64,000 nt of DNA, from contig OZ005621.1 in the NCBI GenBank assembly GCA_963930655.1, positions 3,211,001 through 3,275,000 of the forward strand. Direction: 5' to 3'. Below are positions 11,200 to 23,572 of this stretch, one piece after another. The notes below the pieces were generated by a model that was not told where the DNA came from, searched no databases, and saw only the letters and a program-made list of their open reading frames with translations. Source of the DNA: Myrica gale. Its lineage: Eukaryota > Streptophyta > Magnoliopsida > Fagales > Myricaceae. The position numbers were made by a program, and so were the translations under genes. The stretch's first letter is position 1. Each line of letters begins with the position of its first letter.

Positions 11200-14100
11200 T
11201 CACCCGCGCATCAAATCAATGTCAACAAGGGCATTACGCATATCCCCTGTCCTTGATGCTGACCAAACACCCATTGCGGAGGTTGAACTGAGATTTTGAG
11301 TTGTTGGAATGCTAGTCAGAACATCTGGATTGTCAACTGTCTGAGGTTCCGAGTCTAGGGTACCTTCTCCAGCTTCCTTTTTTTTGTTCTTTGTCTTTGA
11401 GCCACTTCCCCAGATGAAGCTTCCCACAATCACCTGAAGTCATCCATCATTCATTTGAGCCTCAAACAAAAGAAACATGAATAAAGCATGATCCCCTATA
11501 GACTTGGAACCTCAGACAGTTGACAATGATACCAAAGAGTTGAGCATAAACAATCATAATTTTAGCTGACCGCAACTTCTTTTTTACATGTGAGTTGCCA
11601 AAATCTATTTAGAGACATAATGAAATGATCATAGGTCTTCTGAGTACTTTATTCCTCGAGAGCCAAAGTTCTCCCATAGCTCAAACGTGTGGGACAGTCA
11701 CTCATCTATGGAGAAGAATTAATTAGCATGTGCGAGAAGAAACGAGGGTGGAGAACAAACAAAGGTCAAGAAAATCAACCAATATAGAAAATACCTGAAC
11801 GGGACTTGCTGCAATAAGCATTCCCCCAACTCCAACTCCACCGCCAATGACACGACCATCAGGGCTAGCAAGGGAAACACTTAGACCACCACTTCGATTA
11901 CGGGACCCACCACTATCTGTTAGCAAGTAAGAGCCTGACAAACACAATATCTCGAAACGCCCCTACAGAAGTCAAATCCACGAAAACTTTGTCTTCTGAG
12001 ATACAAGCTTCATTAAAACAAAAAAAACATCACTGAAAACTAAGAAAGGGGGTGAATTGGGGAGGGTAAAGAACAGCCCTACTTAAATGTTTGTAAAGAG
12101 GTTTATAATTGAGAGAAGATATAGTGAGATTATATTATCAAAGCATATAAAGAAATGCATGTGAAAGAGGGTGAGGCCGAGGGTCTTTGTGTGGGCACCC
12201 ATCAGCATGCGAGTGCAGATAACTGCATGCATTAAAGGGATTTCAGAATCAAATCACCTAAAACTGGACAGACAAACGTCAAATTGAATTTATTTTCTAA
12301 CATAAATAAATATTTAGCTCCACTCCGTGATGACTAAATGAACAGTTCCTGCATGCCCAAGCCATATAACTCACTCATTACTGAATTCTCAGTTGAGACG
12401 TCATCCTTTAGTATAGCATATTTATTAAGCTTGTAGTCCAGGCATAAACCTCATAAACTTTAAGTATCCATTGTCAAACAAAATCCTACATTACTAATGG
12501 AAGGTCCAAAGAAGATCAGCCTTGTTCTCCATCATGTATCAAAACATACCCAGAAGTGCCAATGTCTCTATATAAATAGTTAGTGCGTTTTTGTGTTGGC
12601 ATCATTCCGTGTCAAAATATGTCGTGACCGAGTTGTAATTTTGGTCCCAACATTTGTTCAAGAGTTAAAAGTTGATGGTCTGTCCAGAGTCCTCACATTC
12701 AACCAGCGTTCAACATGCACTTCGAAAAATTCAATCACGTTCAACCAACGTTCAACAAGCGCTTGAGCGCTCAATTATAATTTCAGACAAAAACATAGCG
12801 CTCGAGCGCCTTCCAGCGAATTTCAGAAATCACTGAACTTTTGGACTTCCCTCGTGAAAACTTGGGAAACCCTACTAGGTTTCATGGGAGGTCGTCTTAA
12901 AGTGAATTGAGGCTTCTATTCAACATACATGTGTCTCCTTCCTTGAGAGAAAACTCCTAGAAGATTTGTGCTTCAATATTGACGAATTTTTCTCAATTCT
13001 TCCATCAAGTATCTTTGTAACCTTCATGTTGTTGAAGGCGTGCTGAAGAACAAAAGTGTTCGGTGAAGAATCCATAAGAATAACCTCAAAGGTCTGAGGA
13101 GAATGCCGCACAGAGCGGGTCTAAGCAGTAAAACTTAGATTATTACATTAGAGTTGCCAGAGTCAAACAACTGGGGTTGCCCATGTTTGGATCACTGTTT
13201 GTAAGGTTTTCTTCTTAGTAGATTCTAGGTAGCTGCTAGCCCGGAATGAAAACACATATTCATCCCCTCTAAGTGTTATTAGGGTCTAAACCTGATTTTT
13301 CATAAATAAAAAAGACAGTGCTCAAACCTCATATGTGACAACGCTCAGTTATAATTCCAGAAAAAAACATAGCACTCGAGCGCCTTCCAGCGAATTTCAG
13401 AAATCACTGAACTTTTGGACTACCCTCATGAAAACTTGGAAAACCCTACTAGGTTTCGTGGGAGGTCGTCTTAAAGTGAATTGAGGCTTCTATTCAACAT
13501 ACATGTGTCTCCTTCCTTGAGAGAAAACTCCTAGAAGATTTGTGCTTCAATATTGACGAATTTTTCTCAATTCTTCCATCAAGTATCTTTGTAACCTTCA
13601 TGTTGTTGAAGGCGTGCTGAAGAACAAAAGTATTCGGTAAAGAATCCATAAGAATAACCTCAAAGGTCTGAGGAGAATACCGCACGGAGCAGGTCTAAGC
13701 AGGAAAGCTTAGATTATTACATTAGGGTTGCCAGAGTCAAACAACTGGGGTTGCCCATGTTTGAATCACTGTTTGTAAGGTTTTCTTCTTAGTAGATTCT
13801 AGGTAGCTGTTAGCCCACATATTCATCCCCTCTAAGTGTTATGGTCTAAACCTGATTTTTCATAAATAAAAAAGACAGTGCTCAAACCTCATATGTGACA
13901 GTGCCACCAGACATTGCAGGCTGACGAAGAGTCACAGTAGAGACAGCCCCATTGGCTGACAAGACACATACAGCTCTTGGTCTCAGCTGGGAAAATGACA
14001 TAATTTTTGTTGCAATGTCCTACAGCAAATGAAAGGCATTGATTATAAAGCAATATTGTAGCAGCTTCAAACTATAAAGCAAGCAAGAAGACCATAAACT

Positions 14101-15770
14101 CCTTGTCCATTCCTTATCAAGGCCCTTATTATACTTTGAGTAAATTACAGGGAACTTGCTTTGTCGGTTCACATGGTCGTACAGGACTACAAGAAAAAAA
14201 CTGCTACTTCCTCAAGTATTGAAAAGTCCGAAATTAAAGGCTTGAGGGACCTATTCATACTTCTCCTACTGCAATGGGGATGATATGCGGAGTGAAACCA
14301 ATCCCAGCCGAACCAGACAGCCATTCACCTACCAAGACAATTAATCAGTTTTAGCATCTTTCACATACTAGGAAGTGCAAATGCAAGAAAAATAATGTCT
14401 CAACAATATGTACCACACAAATATTCTTACGCTCACTCCACAAGGTAGAATATACTCTTGCAAACAGAAGTTATTTGAAAAAGGAAAGGCCAAAGGTGAA
14501 ATATGATATCACCATGATAGCCATTTAATTGGCTCAGGGAAATCAAATAATAAGCTTTTACAACTGAAATAGCAACTAGCAAGCATATGGATACAGGACA
14601 TTATATATCAAAAGATCAGAAGAGTGGATTTCAAGCTCATAACACAAAAATAATTTATTAGCTATCCATTGAAATGGAATCTCAGAGAAAGCACCGCAGC
14701 TAATTATAGCAATGGACAGAATAAAAACATGTATTGATCCAGTTATGCATAATTTTCTCAAGGAGTACGTTTGCCATCATTACTTCAAACCATCCTTCAT
14801 ATTCTGTGAAAGGTTTTACAGTGTGAAATAACTATATATCCAGACACCAATCTGGAATCTTTAAGCTGCTGCAGTAAATTATAATTCTCTGTTAAGTTCC
14901 CTCAAATTTGTAAGTCCCCTAGCACAATTGAGGAACTACTTGATGGCATCAACGGGACAGCTAAATGCCCGAAACCCGTCACCCCTACTTCAGTCTCTCA
15001 TCTATTTTTCCTTTTTAATTGGAGAACGAGGGGGGGGGGGAAGCAAAAAAGGAAAAAACATAATTAGATTCCCCGGACATTATATTTGTCCAGTAATTGT
15101 TGAAGTCCGTATGAAGATACATCCACAGACTAATAAGCTCCGCATTGAGATGCGTACAACAAGCTTGTGGGAAGTTCACAAGAGGTGTAGTCAGCTTTAG
15201 TAAGAACAGCTGATAGCATAATTTTCATAAGAATTAACAAGCATAACGTCAGAATCCTGAGAATGCAGAATACTGTCCAGGAGAATCATGTTCGACATGA
15301 ACAGACGACAGAGATCCCATTGCCCTCAGAAACTTACCAAGAGAAGCTAATTGTTGCTTCCTTCCAGTCCCTGGTGGTCGCCCTCTACCCCGCTTTTGGG
15401 GGGATGTTGTATTATTTTTTCCGGGATGCGTAGAGGACAAGGGAGACAATGCCAGTGAAACGCTCCCATCAGGTCCATATTTTCTGGGCCTTCCTCTTTT
15501 CCTCTTCACAGGCTCACTCTGTGGGACTGCAGGTGGTGCACCCACATTGACACTATGAGGTGAAATTGAAGACGAAGTCTCTACTTGTAATGCTGATCCG
15601 ATGGTACTGCCACCAATGTTTGATTGAAATTGTACATTTGGACCGGACAAGGGACGCATGCCCGGTAATCCGTGTAACCCAGTCTGTGTTCCAGACCCAG
15701 AACCAGTCATTCCTCCGGGCATATAATAAGAGGTGGAACCAGGTAACGCCATAGGGTCCCTTCGATCCAT
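11200..15770 (-). CDS. AT-hook motif nuclear-localized (AHL) protein
   Basis: Five exons join in frame: 15770-15338, 14328-14261, 14019-13888, 11962-11795 and 11433-11200, giving 344 residues. All junctions are GT-AG. Exon 1 encodes two AT-hooks (KRKRGRPRKYGPDG, then GRGRPPGTGRKQQL). Exons 2-5 encode the PPC/DUF296 domain, with GEWLSGSAGIGFTPH, GRFEILCLSGSYL and GMLIAASPVQV. AHL proteins bind AT-rich DNA in the minor groove through the hooks and form trimers through PPC to alter chromatin and transcription. The two-hook, multi-exon layout fits the intron-containing AHL clade (AHL1/AHL9-like) rather than the intronless one. The 344-residue length is normal. The small variation GGGVGVGGM in the PPC loop is unusual but in frame. 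Intron 3 holds a tandem duplication described separately. Confidence 0.92.
12767..13900. repeat. 0.56 kb tandem duplication in AHL intron 3
   Basis: Unit 1 is 12767-13340 and unit 2 is 13341-13900. They align almost base for base; unit 2 lacks 11 and 3 bases present in unit 1. Both units end with the same 20 bases, which comprise the last 13 bases of AHL exon 3 and its GTTTGAG donor. The repeat body contains the motif GCGCTCGAGCGC (mutated in unit 2) and has no coding capacity on the gene strand. The near-identity suggests a recent event. Confidence 0.9.
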
Positions 15771-17300
15771 GCATTTACTTCTAACAACTTATACCCAAAG
15801 ATCTTTCACAAGCAACCTTAACGCCAAATTTCAATTCAGTGCAGAATTTGGAACCTGCTCTCTGATCTACTATTAAATACGAAGACAAATTTCACACAAG
15901 AAAGCATATTTAGAATAATGTGTAGTAGATGAGATCGGATGTGTAGTCGATGACATGCAAGGTTCATGTCATACTTTCACAGGAAACCCTTTCAAGCATT
16001 CGAAAAAACATTTAACGCCCAAACAAGAAAGAAGAAGCATTTGACGTAGTTCTCAATCTACACCATTAAATATGCTCCAAAGCAAAAACAGAAAGCTCCT
16101 ACCCGGCATATTGTTTGAAAAATAGATCCAAACTACGAGATGAAAGTTCCTCAATTCTAGATATGGTAGTCTAGAACGAGCAAAGGGATCAACCTACTGC
16201 GTTGGTAGAAGGGAACATATAAACACGAAAAGATGAAAGAAAAAAGATGATATGGATAAATAAAGAAGTAAATTAAAATGACCGAGAACCAATGAAAAAC
16301 TCAAGATTTTTAAGCACCTAAAAAAGCAGGAAACAAAGAGCAAGTCTGAAAAGCCAGTAAGTCAATTAGAAGACAAAATTGGAAGCTACTTTCACAGCTT
16401 ACCGAACTAGAGGGCACAACAAGAATGCTTCTTGTTGAAGATAAAGAACATAGAAGACTGACACATTTTCACTCTCACCAACCCATTGGTAAAACCTTAA
16501 ACACCAAGCATCCTCTAAAGCAAACCCAAACGAACAAAACCCTCACAAACGTAGCTCAGCCTTCAAACCCAACAACCACCAAACAAATAAAAAGAACACA
16601 GGTCCAAGTCAATGCCATTAAACAGCTCAAGCCCCGGGTAAAAGTTAATATGGAAAAGACAACTTTGGTGAATTTTGGTCAAAGGTCGAACAAGATTCAA
16701 AGACACATACTCTCTCTCGCTCTCGTTCTAGAACCAAGAAGTTGGAGGATGAATGTGCGACGAAAAAGAAAGTAGAGACTGAGAACAAGATGAAATTTGT
16801 GAAGCGGGTTAAAGGTCGGACGCTTTTGCACTGACACAGGATTGTGTGAGAAGCTCTCTGAAGCTAGAGGAGAGAGAGAGAGCGAGATATATGAAGGAAG
16901 GGACTTAAAGGGTGAACAGATTCTGCGAAATGTTTTTAGGACTCTGAAGGCCACAAGTTTGTGCGCCAGTATTTACCACAACAATGAAAAGCAAAGAGCT
17001 CAAAGCATCAGTCCTTATCGGATTGCATTTTTCCTTTTTCTTCTGGGGCAGAGCTATCTCTCGGCCTCCCTCTCTTCAAAAAGCTGTTTATCTTTATTTC
17101 TCTATCTAAAAGCTTTCTCTCTCTCTGTGTTTGTGTTATTTGTGTGGCGACGATGCGCTGCTTTTACCGGGCATCTCAGAGGGTGAGAGGGAGAGAGAGA
17201 GGTTGAGAAGCAAACAAAAACTTCAACAGACAAAAGCGCAACTTCTTTGGATAATGCAGATTTTTCTTTTTCATTTTCGAAGCAAAATATAATATAGAAT
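15771..17300 (-). promoter_or_regulatory. AHL upstream region and probable 5'UTR intron
   Basis: On the minus strand a good donor (TTCG|GTAAGC) lies near 16402 and a possible acceptor (GTTAG) just before the start codon, which would make a leader intron. Purine- and pyrimidine-rich tracts at about 16700-17200 are typical of plant 5'UTR and core promoter sequence. No other gene is supported here. Confidence 0.4.
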
Positions 17301-17879
17301 AAAAAAAATTCCCTGAGCAAAAATTATGAAACGGATACCAGGGAAGACTGCTGAGATCTCGTCCATATCTGATATAAGGCTATTAATGGAATTTTATGAA
17401 TAATTCTGATATCTTATTAACCAATATTTCCGTACGATCTAGTCAACTTCTTCGGATATTCCACGATATATCGGCTGATAAATCTCTTTTTACTGGAATT
17501 TTGGGCATTTTTTCGCCTCATGTTTAATTGAAATTTCACATGTATAATTTACGTGTGCACCTACACTATAGACCACGTCAGCGGAAAATCATGTTTAAAG
17601 GATTCATCTTGTTGCACAAAAATATATTTAAAGATAAAATAAAGATAATTCAAACTAAATATTTAGATATAAAAAATTTAAAATCATTTTTCTCTAAGTC
17701 CAATTATATATTTAATTATAATAATATTAAAAATATATTTAATGTCGATAAAATTATAATATAAGATAAATATTATTGTCAAGAATCTTAAAAATCTTAA
17801 TTTAAAACATAGGCTAAAGCATGCCATTAATTACCCAACTAGCAAAAGGAGGACTGAAAATGCAATTGATTGTTAAAGG

Positions 17880-18075
17880 CTGCGTTTGTGTTGTAAAATT
17901 TTATACTCTAAAATTTTAACGTAATAAAATATTACAATATAATCTTTTTTTCCCATCAAATTATTATTTTTCACTACAAAAATATAAAAAATTACCTCTC
18001 TTTACTTTTCACTAAACTAAATACTTAAAATTTTAAATAACACTAAAATTTTATAAAACAAGCACACCTTTGTTG
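17880..18075. repeat. MITE-like element, family B
   Basis: About 195 AT-rich bases are bounded by imperfect inverted repeats, GCGTTTGTGTTGTAAAATTT at the left and TAAAATTTTATAAAACAAGC at the right. Similar sequence appears at 33419-33615 and, more weakly, at 39356-39540. The flanks from 17300 to 19080 are otherwise AT-rich spacer with no gene I can support. Confidence 0.45.
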
Positions 18076-19324
18076 CAGAGCCCATCTATGACTTCAACAC
18101 ATTAGCCCCACATATCATTAAAATAACCCATTTAATACACACGTGGTCTAATCTGATGGTATCTATCTTTTTGCTGTACGGCAAATGAGACGTGTATTAA
18201 TATTTGTATACGAGGCGAAATGCATGTTATGTTTCATTTACTATCGTTAGCATCAACCAATAGTAATGCAAAAAATAAAACTAATCCATATCTTATTTTG
18301 ATTTCCTCTGAGTTAAAAGACAAAAATAACCATTCAAATAATTATCTTCTTATTTTCTAAAAAGAAAACTGGGAAAGTTATCTTCCAAAGGTACACTAAA
18401 AACACTTTTGGGTTTTGATTGTTTGCCAAGTAGATTATAAACATTAATGCATAAAATAGATAATAATAATAATAATAAAGTTTAATTATTCCTATAGTCT
18501 TGTGGTGTTCAAATAATAAATCAGTCGTTAAGATATAACTTTGAATAGATAGATAATTGTGGTTCATATTTTAGATATAAAATTATTTTATTTACCAAAA
18601 CTTAATCCATTAACAAGGACAAGATCTGGAATAGACTATCTGATCACAAAAACTAACATTCAAACACTAAATCTATGACGGTCTCCAATTAATCTACTAA
18701 CTTCTAATAAACAAAAGAACTCATGTTGAAAAAATAACCAGAACACTGGCTTGCTCAAAATTATAATTCAAAAATTGATTCGTTAAAAATAAAAATCACA
18801 TTAATTGTATGATTAATTAAGCCTAAAGATATTATTAAATTCTAAAAAATAGACTGTACAAATTTAAAACTAAAAGTAAAAATATCTTGATCTAAATATA
18901 ATGTTCCTATCCAACATAAAATGGGCATTGATATGACATATGAGCCGTCCGTAGTACTATAAGATCTGGATGGTCGTATAATTGAGAAATACTTAGTCTT
19001 CTTTCTGGATTCTTCTCGTGTTTTTCTGACGGCTCAAGATTCATTTTAGAAGTAAGCTCTACACATTCAGAGATCCTGAGTCGTCAGATTCTTTCCAAGA
19101 AGAACCTGGGCTGTCAAGCATCCCGAATGGCTCTTTGCTATGAATGATGAAATCTCAACACTGCAACAAAATAAGACATGGTGTTTGGTACCTCGTCCAT
19201 CAGATCATAATGTTGTGGGTTGCAGATGGATATTCAAAACCAAGCTTCGCTCTAATAGTTCTATTGAATGTCATAAAGCTCGTCTTGTGGCACAAGACTT
19301 TTTTCAGAAGCATGGCTTAGATTT

Positions 19325-19583
19325 TAAGGCTGCACACAACCGGTCCTAATTTTTAAAATGCGGTCCAATATAAATAAAAATATATATTTTATATATTTTT
19401 AATATAAATTACAAACTTAAAACGTTTAATTTTAATCTAAACTAAAACTCTATATTTTTATATGTCCTCCCCCTTTAAAATTAACCTAAAATTTTTTTAT
19501 TATTTTTTTTTAAAATTTAAAAAATTGAAACCGGTCCGGTCCTACCATATATGTAGGACCGGAAATCCGGTTGTTCAGCATTA
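19325..19583. mobile_element. hAT-type MITE 1 (259 bp)
   Basis: Terminal repeats TAAGGCTGCACACAACCGG and, reversed, TAATGCTGAACAACCGG bound a non-coding body. The exact 8-bp duplication TTAGATTT (19317-19324 and 19584-19591) is the size made by hAT transposases. Removing the element and one duplication rejoins the copia reading frame, which confirms the edges. Confidence 0.88.
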
Positions 19584-20180
19584 TTAGATTTTGCAGAGAC
19601 CTTTAGTCCTGTTGTTCACCCTGCTATTGTTCGGATTATCTTATCTCTTGCCGCTATGAATCATTGGCGTCTTCGTCAGCTTGATGTCAAAAATGCATTT
19701 CTGCATGGTTTTCTTTCAGAGGAAGTCTACATGGAACAACCTCTAGGCTATATGGATCCAAAAAATCCAAATCATGTCTGTCGCTTGCAGCGTGCTCTCT
19801 ATGGCCTCAAACAAGCTCCAAGGGCTTGGTTTCAACATTTAAGCAATTTTTTGCTTGGTCTTGGATTTCTTGCGAGTCGAGTAGACTCGTCACTCTTTGT
19901 CTACAACAGTCCTAATGGAGTTATTTATCTTCTCTTGTACATTGATGATATGCTGATTACTGGCAGCAAATCTAATATGTTTTGTACTCTCATCGATTGC
20001 CTAGCCACATAATTTTCTATGAAAGATCTTGGTGATCTCCATTATTTGTTGGGCATTGAGGTGATTTGCAATGACAAAGGGATTTTTCTTAGCCAAGCCA
20101 AGTATGCTACTGATCTTTTGTCTCGTGCTGACATGGTGGATTGTAAACCTATTTCCACACTTTTTCTGGTAGGTTCTCGT

Positions 20181-20438
20181 TAGGACTGAACAAAACCGGA
20201 CCGGATTTGCGGTCCAGTCCGGACTGGATTTATGCGGTCCAAAATCGCATTTAGTAAACATTTTTTTAAATATATTAAAAAAGCAAGCAGCATTGCGCAG
20301 AGCCGCACTGCAGTCTGCGAATAATTTTTTTTTTTAAAAAAATTAAATCCGGTCTGGACCACTTAAAAAAGCAAGCAGCATTGCGCCGATCGGACCACAT
20401 TTTAGAAGACTGGACCGCATTTCCGGTTTTCAACCCTA
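20181..20438. mobile_element. hAT-type MITE 2 (258 bp)
   Basis: Terminal repeats TAGGACTGAACAAAACCGG and, reversed, TAGGGTTGAAAACCGG bound a body flanked by the 8-bp duplication GTTCTCGT (20173-20180 and 20439-20446). Length, end sequence and GCGGTCC/CCGGTCC boxes relate it to MITE 1. It carries an internal direct repeat containing GCAAGCAGCATTGCGC at about 20274-20298 and 20362-20386. Confidence 0.9.
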
Positions 20439-21140
20439 GTTCTCGTCTTACAGCCATTGGTCCGGCCTATTCCGATGCAACTCATTTTCGGTCTCTTGCT
20501 GGTGCCTTGCAATATTTGACACTTACTCGCCCATATCTCTTATACATTGTTAGCTCTATCTGTCAATATATGCATGTTCCAACTATTGATCATTTTCATC
20601 CCTTAAAGCACATTCTTAGATATGTTAAAGGCACCTATCACTATGGATTGCAACTTTCATGTGACTCATGCTCCACTTTAATTAGATATTCAGATGTTGA
20701 TTGTGCGGGTTGTCCAAACACTCATCATTCTACTACCGGTTTTGTTGTTTACTTCGGTCGCAATTTAATTTCTTGGTGTTCTAAAAAGTAAACCACCGTA
20801 GCACTATCGAGTACTGAAGCTGAGTATCGTGCTCTCGCAATTGTGGCGGTTGAGCTCTCATGGAAACTTCAACATTTTAGAGAGCTTCATATTAAACTTC
20901 ACTCCCCTCCTCAATTACTCTGTGATAACAACAGGCTATCTCTATTGCCTCAAATGCAGTCACAAAATTTCGTTCCAAACATAGTGACATTGACTACCAT
21001 TTTGTGAGGGAGCTTGTTTGCATGTGGCTTATCTCTGGTCGCCACTTCCCCCACCCCGTATGGCCCATCAAGCAAAAGATATCTACCAAGAGCTTTGCTA
21101 ACCTTACCCACGTACACCAGCTCTATCCACCATCGAGTTG

Positions 21141-23572
21141 ATTAATTTTGACAATCTTTTGTGTTTTTTTAGGATTAATTATTGATATATGTTATTGACT
21201 TTTAATAAATTAATTTTTAAAATATAAATTTGAATGGTATGATTTTTGTGTGGTCTATTTTTTAGACATACAAATTTTTTTATTCATCAAAAATTAATCC
21301 ACTAACATAAATGAATATCTCGACTATCCTATCTTAAAAATAGATATTTTAACTTTTAAATCATATCAATCTTCCTTTAATTAGTTAATTTTTAGTAGAT
21401 AAAATGATGAAAAATAGATTAGAGACCCTTCCGTTTAAAGTTGTATTTTAGTGACTAATTTGTTAAAAATATATGGTAGAGATAATTAAACATTTTTTTA
21501 TTTATAAAATACGATTCAATATTTGGAGTCACCCAATTTATGATGGCACGGAGATCATGAAGTCCGAAAAGGGGAAGTGCTTTGGACTCTTGGTTAATGC
21601 TTTAGTTTCCCTAATTTTATTAAAACGCATCGTTCTCGCCACATCTAAACAAAAATAAATAAATAAGAGGCAAGAGGGAGGACTTTTAGGCCACACAACC
21701 ACAAAGCCAATCCAGTTTCGTTGTCGTGTGGCCAAGAGGATGTCGAGTGGTTTTGGACAACCAAACACATCATATAATTGGTAGACTTCTTTGTAACATC
21801 ATTTAGAAGATTGATTGGTAAAAGGCATTGATGTTTTAGTTGACTAAGACTAATCCAGATAAAAGAAAGCTAAGCTGAGTTAAGTTAAGCTAGTTTTATT
21901 TATTACGTGATATTGACTCCTCTGCATTTTTCAAAGAAAATTACACATTCCAACTTTATATTAGTTCTAAGGATTTGGTTAAACGCCATGGACCATCTTA
22001 GAGAAAGTCAAACAGACGAAAAGTTGTACATAAAAAGAAAAAAAACATGGTCCCCATCTGCTTGCCTAGCTAATTGAAAATATCTTTTTTTTTTTTGTTT
22101 TACAAAGATTTCTACTAAATTATCGGTTTGGAGAACTACTGAATTATTGTCCAATTATATCGCAGTCCCTTCTGGTTAAGATCTCTATGCCAAAAGTGGC
22201 AAGGAACAGTGGAAGAGAGATAAGATAATAACCTATGAGAAGAAGAGCAAGGATTGTGTTGGTTGGTGGGACAACCCTCAACCTATTTTTGTTGAGGGAT
22301 TACTAGTAACCTTTAGTGAAACCTATTTTTGTTGAGGGAATACTAGTAACCTTTAGGTGAAAAGAGCTGTCTATTGTCTGTATACAAATAATAATTTGTT
22401 ATTTGGACTGTGGAACCCTACTTGCTATTTGTCCAGGGCTTGGTTTGGCCGGAAAAAGGTCAAAAACAAAACAATTTACCTTTCCTGATCCAACTTTTGC
22501 AGTTCTCACAAAAGTTCAAAGGAGAAGATGGACTGTTTTTTGATTGGATCCCATTGGTTTGGGTGTGGGCAGAGGAATTCAGCCCATCGCGAAGATGCAC
22601 ACCCAACACCTTAAATAAGTTCCCCAGATCCAAAGCCTAGAAAAAAAGAATAACTCAACAGAAACTGGAAAGCCAAACCAGATATAACATCTTCGTGGCT
22701 CCCCATACAAAGTTGTAGAACGAACAAGTTTCCAGAAGCTATTCACTAATTTAACCAATATAAGATTTCCATTACAGCAAAAGGGCATATTTGGATTCTT
22801 GTTTCAAAGAAATTATACTTATTTTGCACAAGGTCCGTGAGGGTATACTGCAGAGGCAAAGGAGGTACAACTTCCCAGTTATTTTGCCTAAGCTCAAGCT
22901 CCAAGTAGCCTGGACTAAGGATTACTAGAACTTCCCTAATATCTTTCAACTGCTTCATCTTTTAAAAGATCTCTGATTGAGGAAGGCCAATATTAGCTAA
23001 CACAAAGTGCCTTTTCTGCCAGGACCATAATAACACAAAAATTGCCAAAAATCCATTAAATATCAAACTACATAAAGCTTCAATTTCACCTCCTTTGATT
23101 TGCTTCAAACCCCTTTCTCCAACCAAGAGTGAATAGATCTGTACACCTTTTGTGTATGCTATATCTTAGCCATTACATGCCAGGACCTTCCCATAAGCCA
23201 AGGTTTCACAACCTTCTCTAAATTCTGGAAAACTGGACTTGAACTTGGATGAAAACAAGATATATTATAAATTCCTTAATCAAATAATTGACAGCAGAAG
23301 TAATATACAGAACATCATTCTCCTTTTCTATAATCGATCACAGTCTACACTAGCTAGTTAGCTACTAAAGACGTGGTTCAGAATAATAACTAATAACAAC
23401 AAGAGAGTACCATAATATCCAAATCTTCAAGCAAATGTTGAACATAACAGGACAAATTTCATCAACCGGTAGTGAAGATACATTACAGCCAACATTTCCA
23501 TAGTACAGCATGCATATTTGGCTCCAAAGCATCTTTGCTTGCTAACGTCAACACATACACATAAAACGGTCC
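21141..23572. other. Intergenic spacer
   Basis: No gene is supported. The only structure noted is a short tandem duplication at 22281-22356. The portion from about 22700 may include the 3'UTR of the small basic-protein gene that ends at 23573 on the minus strand. Confidence 0.45.
22281..22356. repeat. 36-bp tandem duplication
   Basis: Two copies of a 36-base unit (22281-22316 and 22321-22356) start ACCTATTTTTGTTGAGGG and end AACCTTTAG. They differ at one base and are separated by four bases. Confidence 0.85.

Larger units (their letters stand above)
19080..21140 (+). pseudogene. Dead Ty1/copia retrotransposon pol fragment
   Basis: The coding remnants follow copia order: the start of the RVT_2 reverse transcriptase (EWLFAMNDEIS, CRWIFKTKL), its core (QLDVKNAFLHGFL, ALYGLKQAPRAW, LLYIDDMLITGS with the Y-I-D-D active site), and a RNase H tail (LSSTEAEYRALA). 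No LTRs are recognisable. The reading frame is broken by two hAT MITEs (19325-19583 and 20181-20438), by a nonsense codon after WCSKK near 20789, and by frame loss after 20920. It is an old, non-functional copy. Confidence 0.9.

Noticed and set aside
12920..13685. Two nearly identical 63-residue open frames on the minus strand
   Set aside because: They are the same stretch of the duplicated AHL intron block. There is no domain, no splice support and no independent promoter; they reflect the DNA duplication, not a gene family.
22746..22958. 70-residue minus-strand frame
   Set aside because: Reads like a folded protein at first sight, but has no family I recognise and lies where the 3'UTR of the small basic-protein gene could be.
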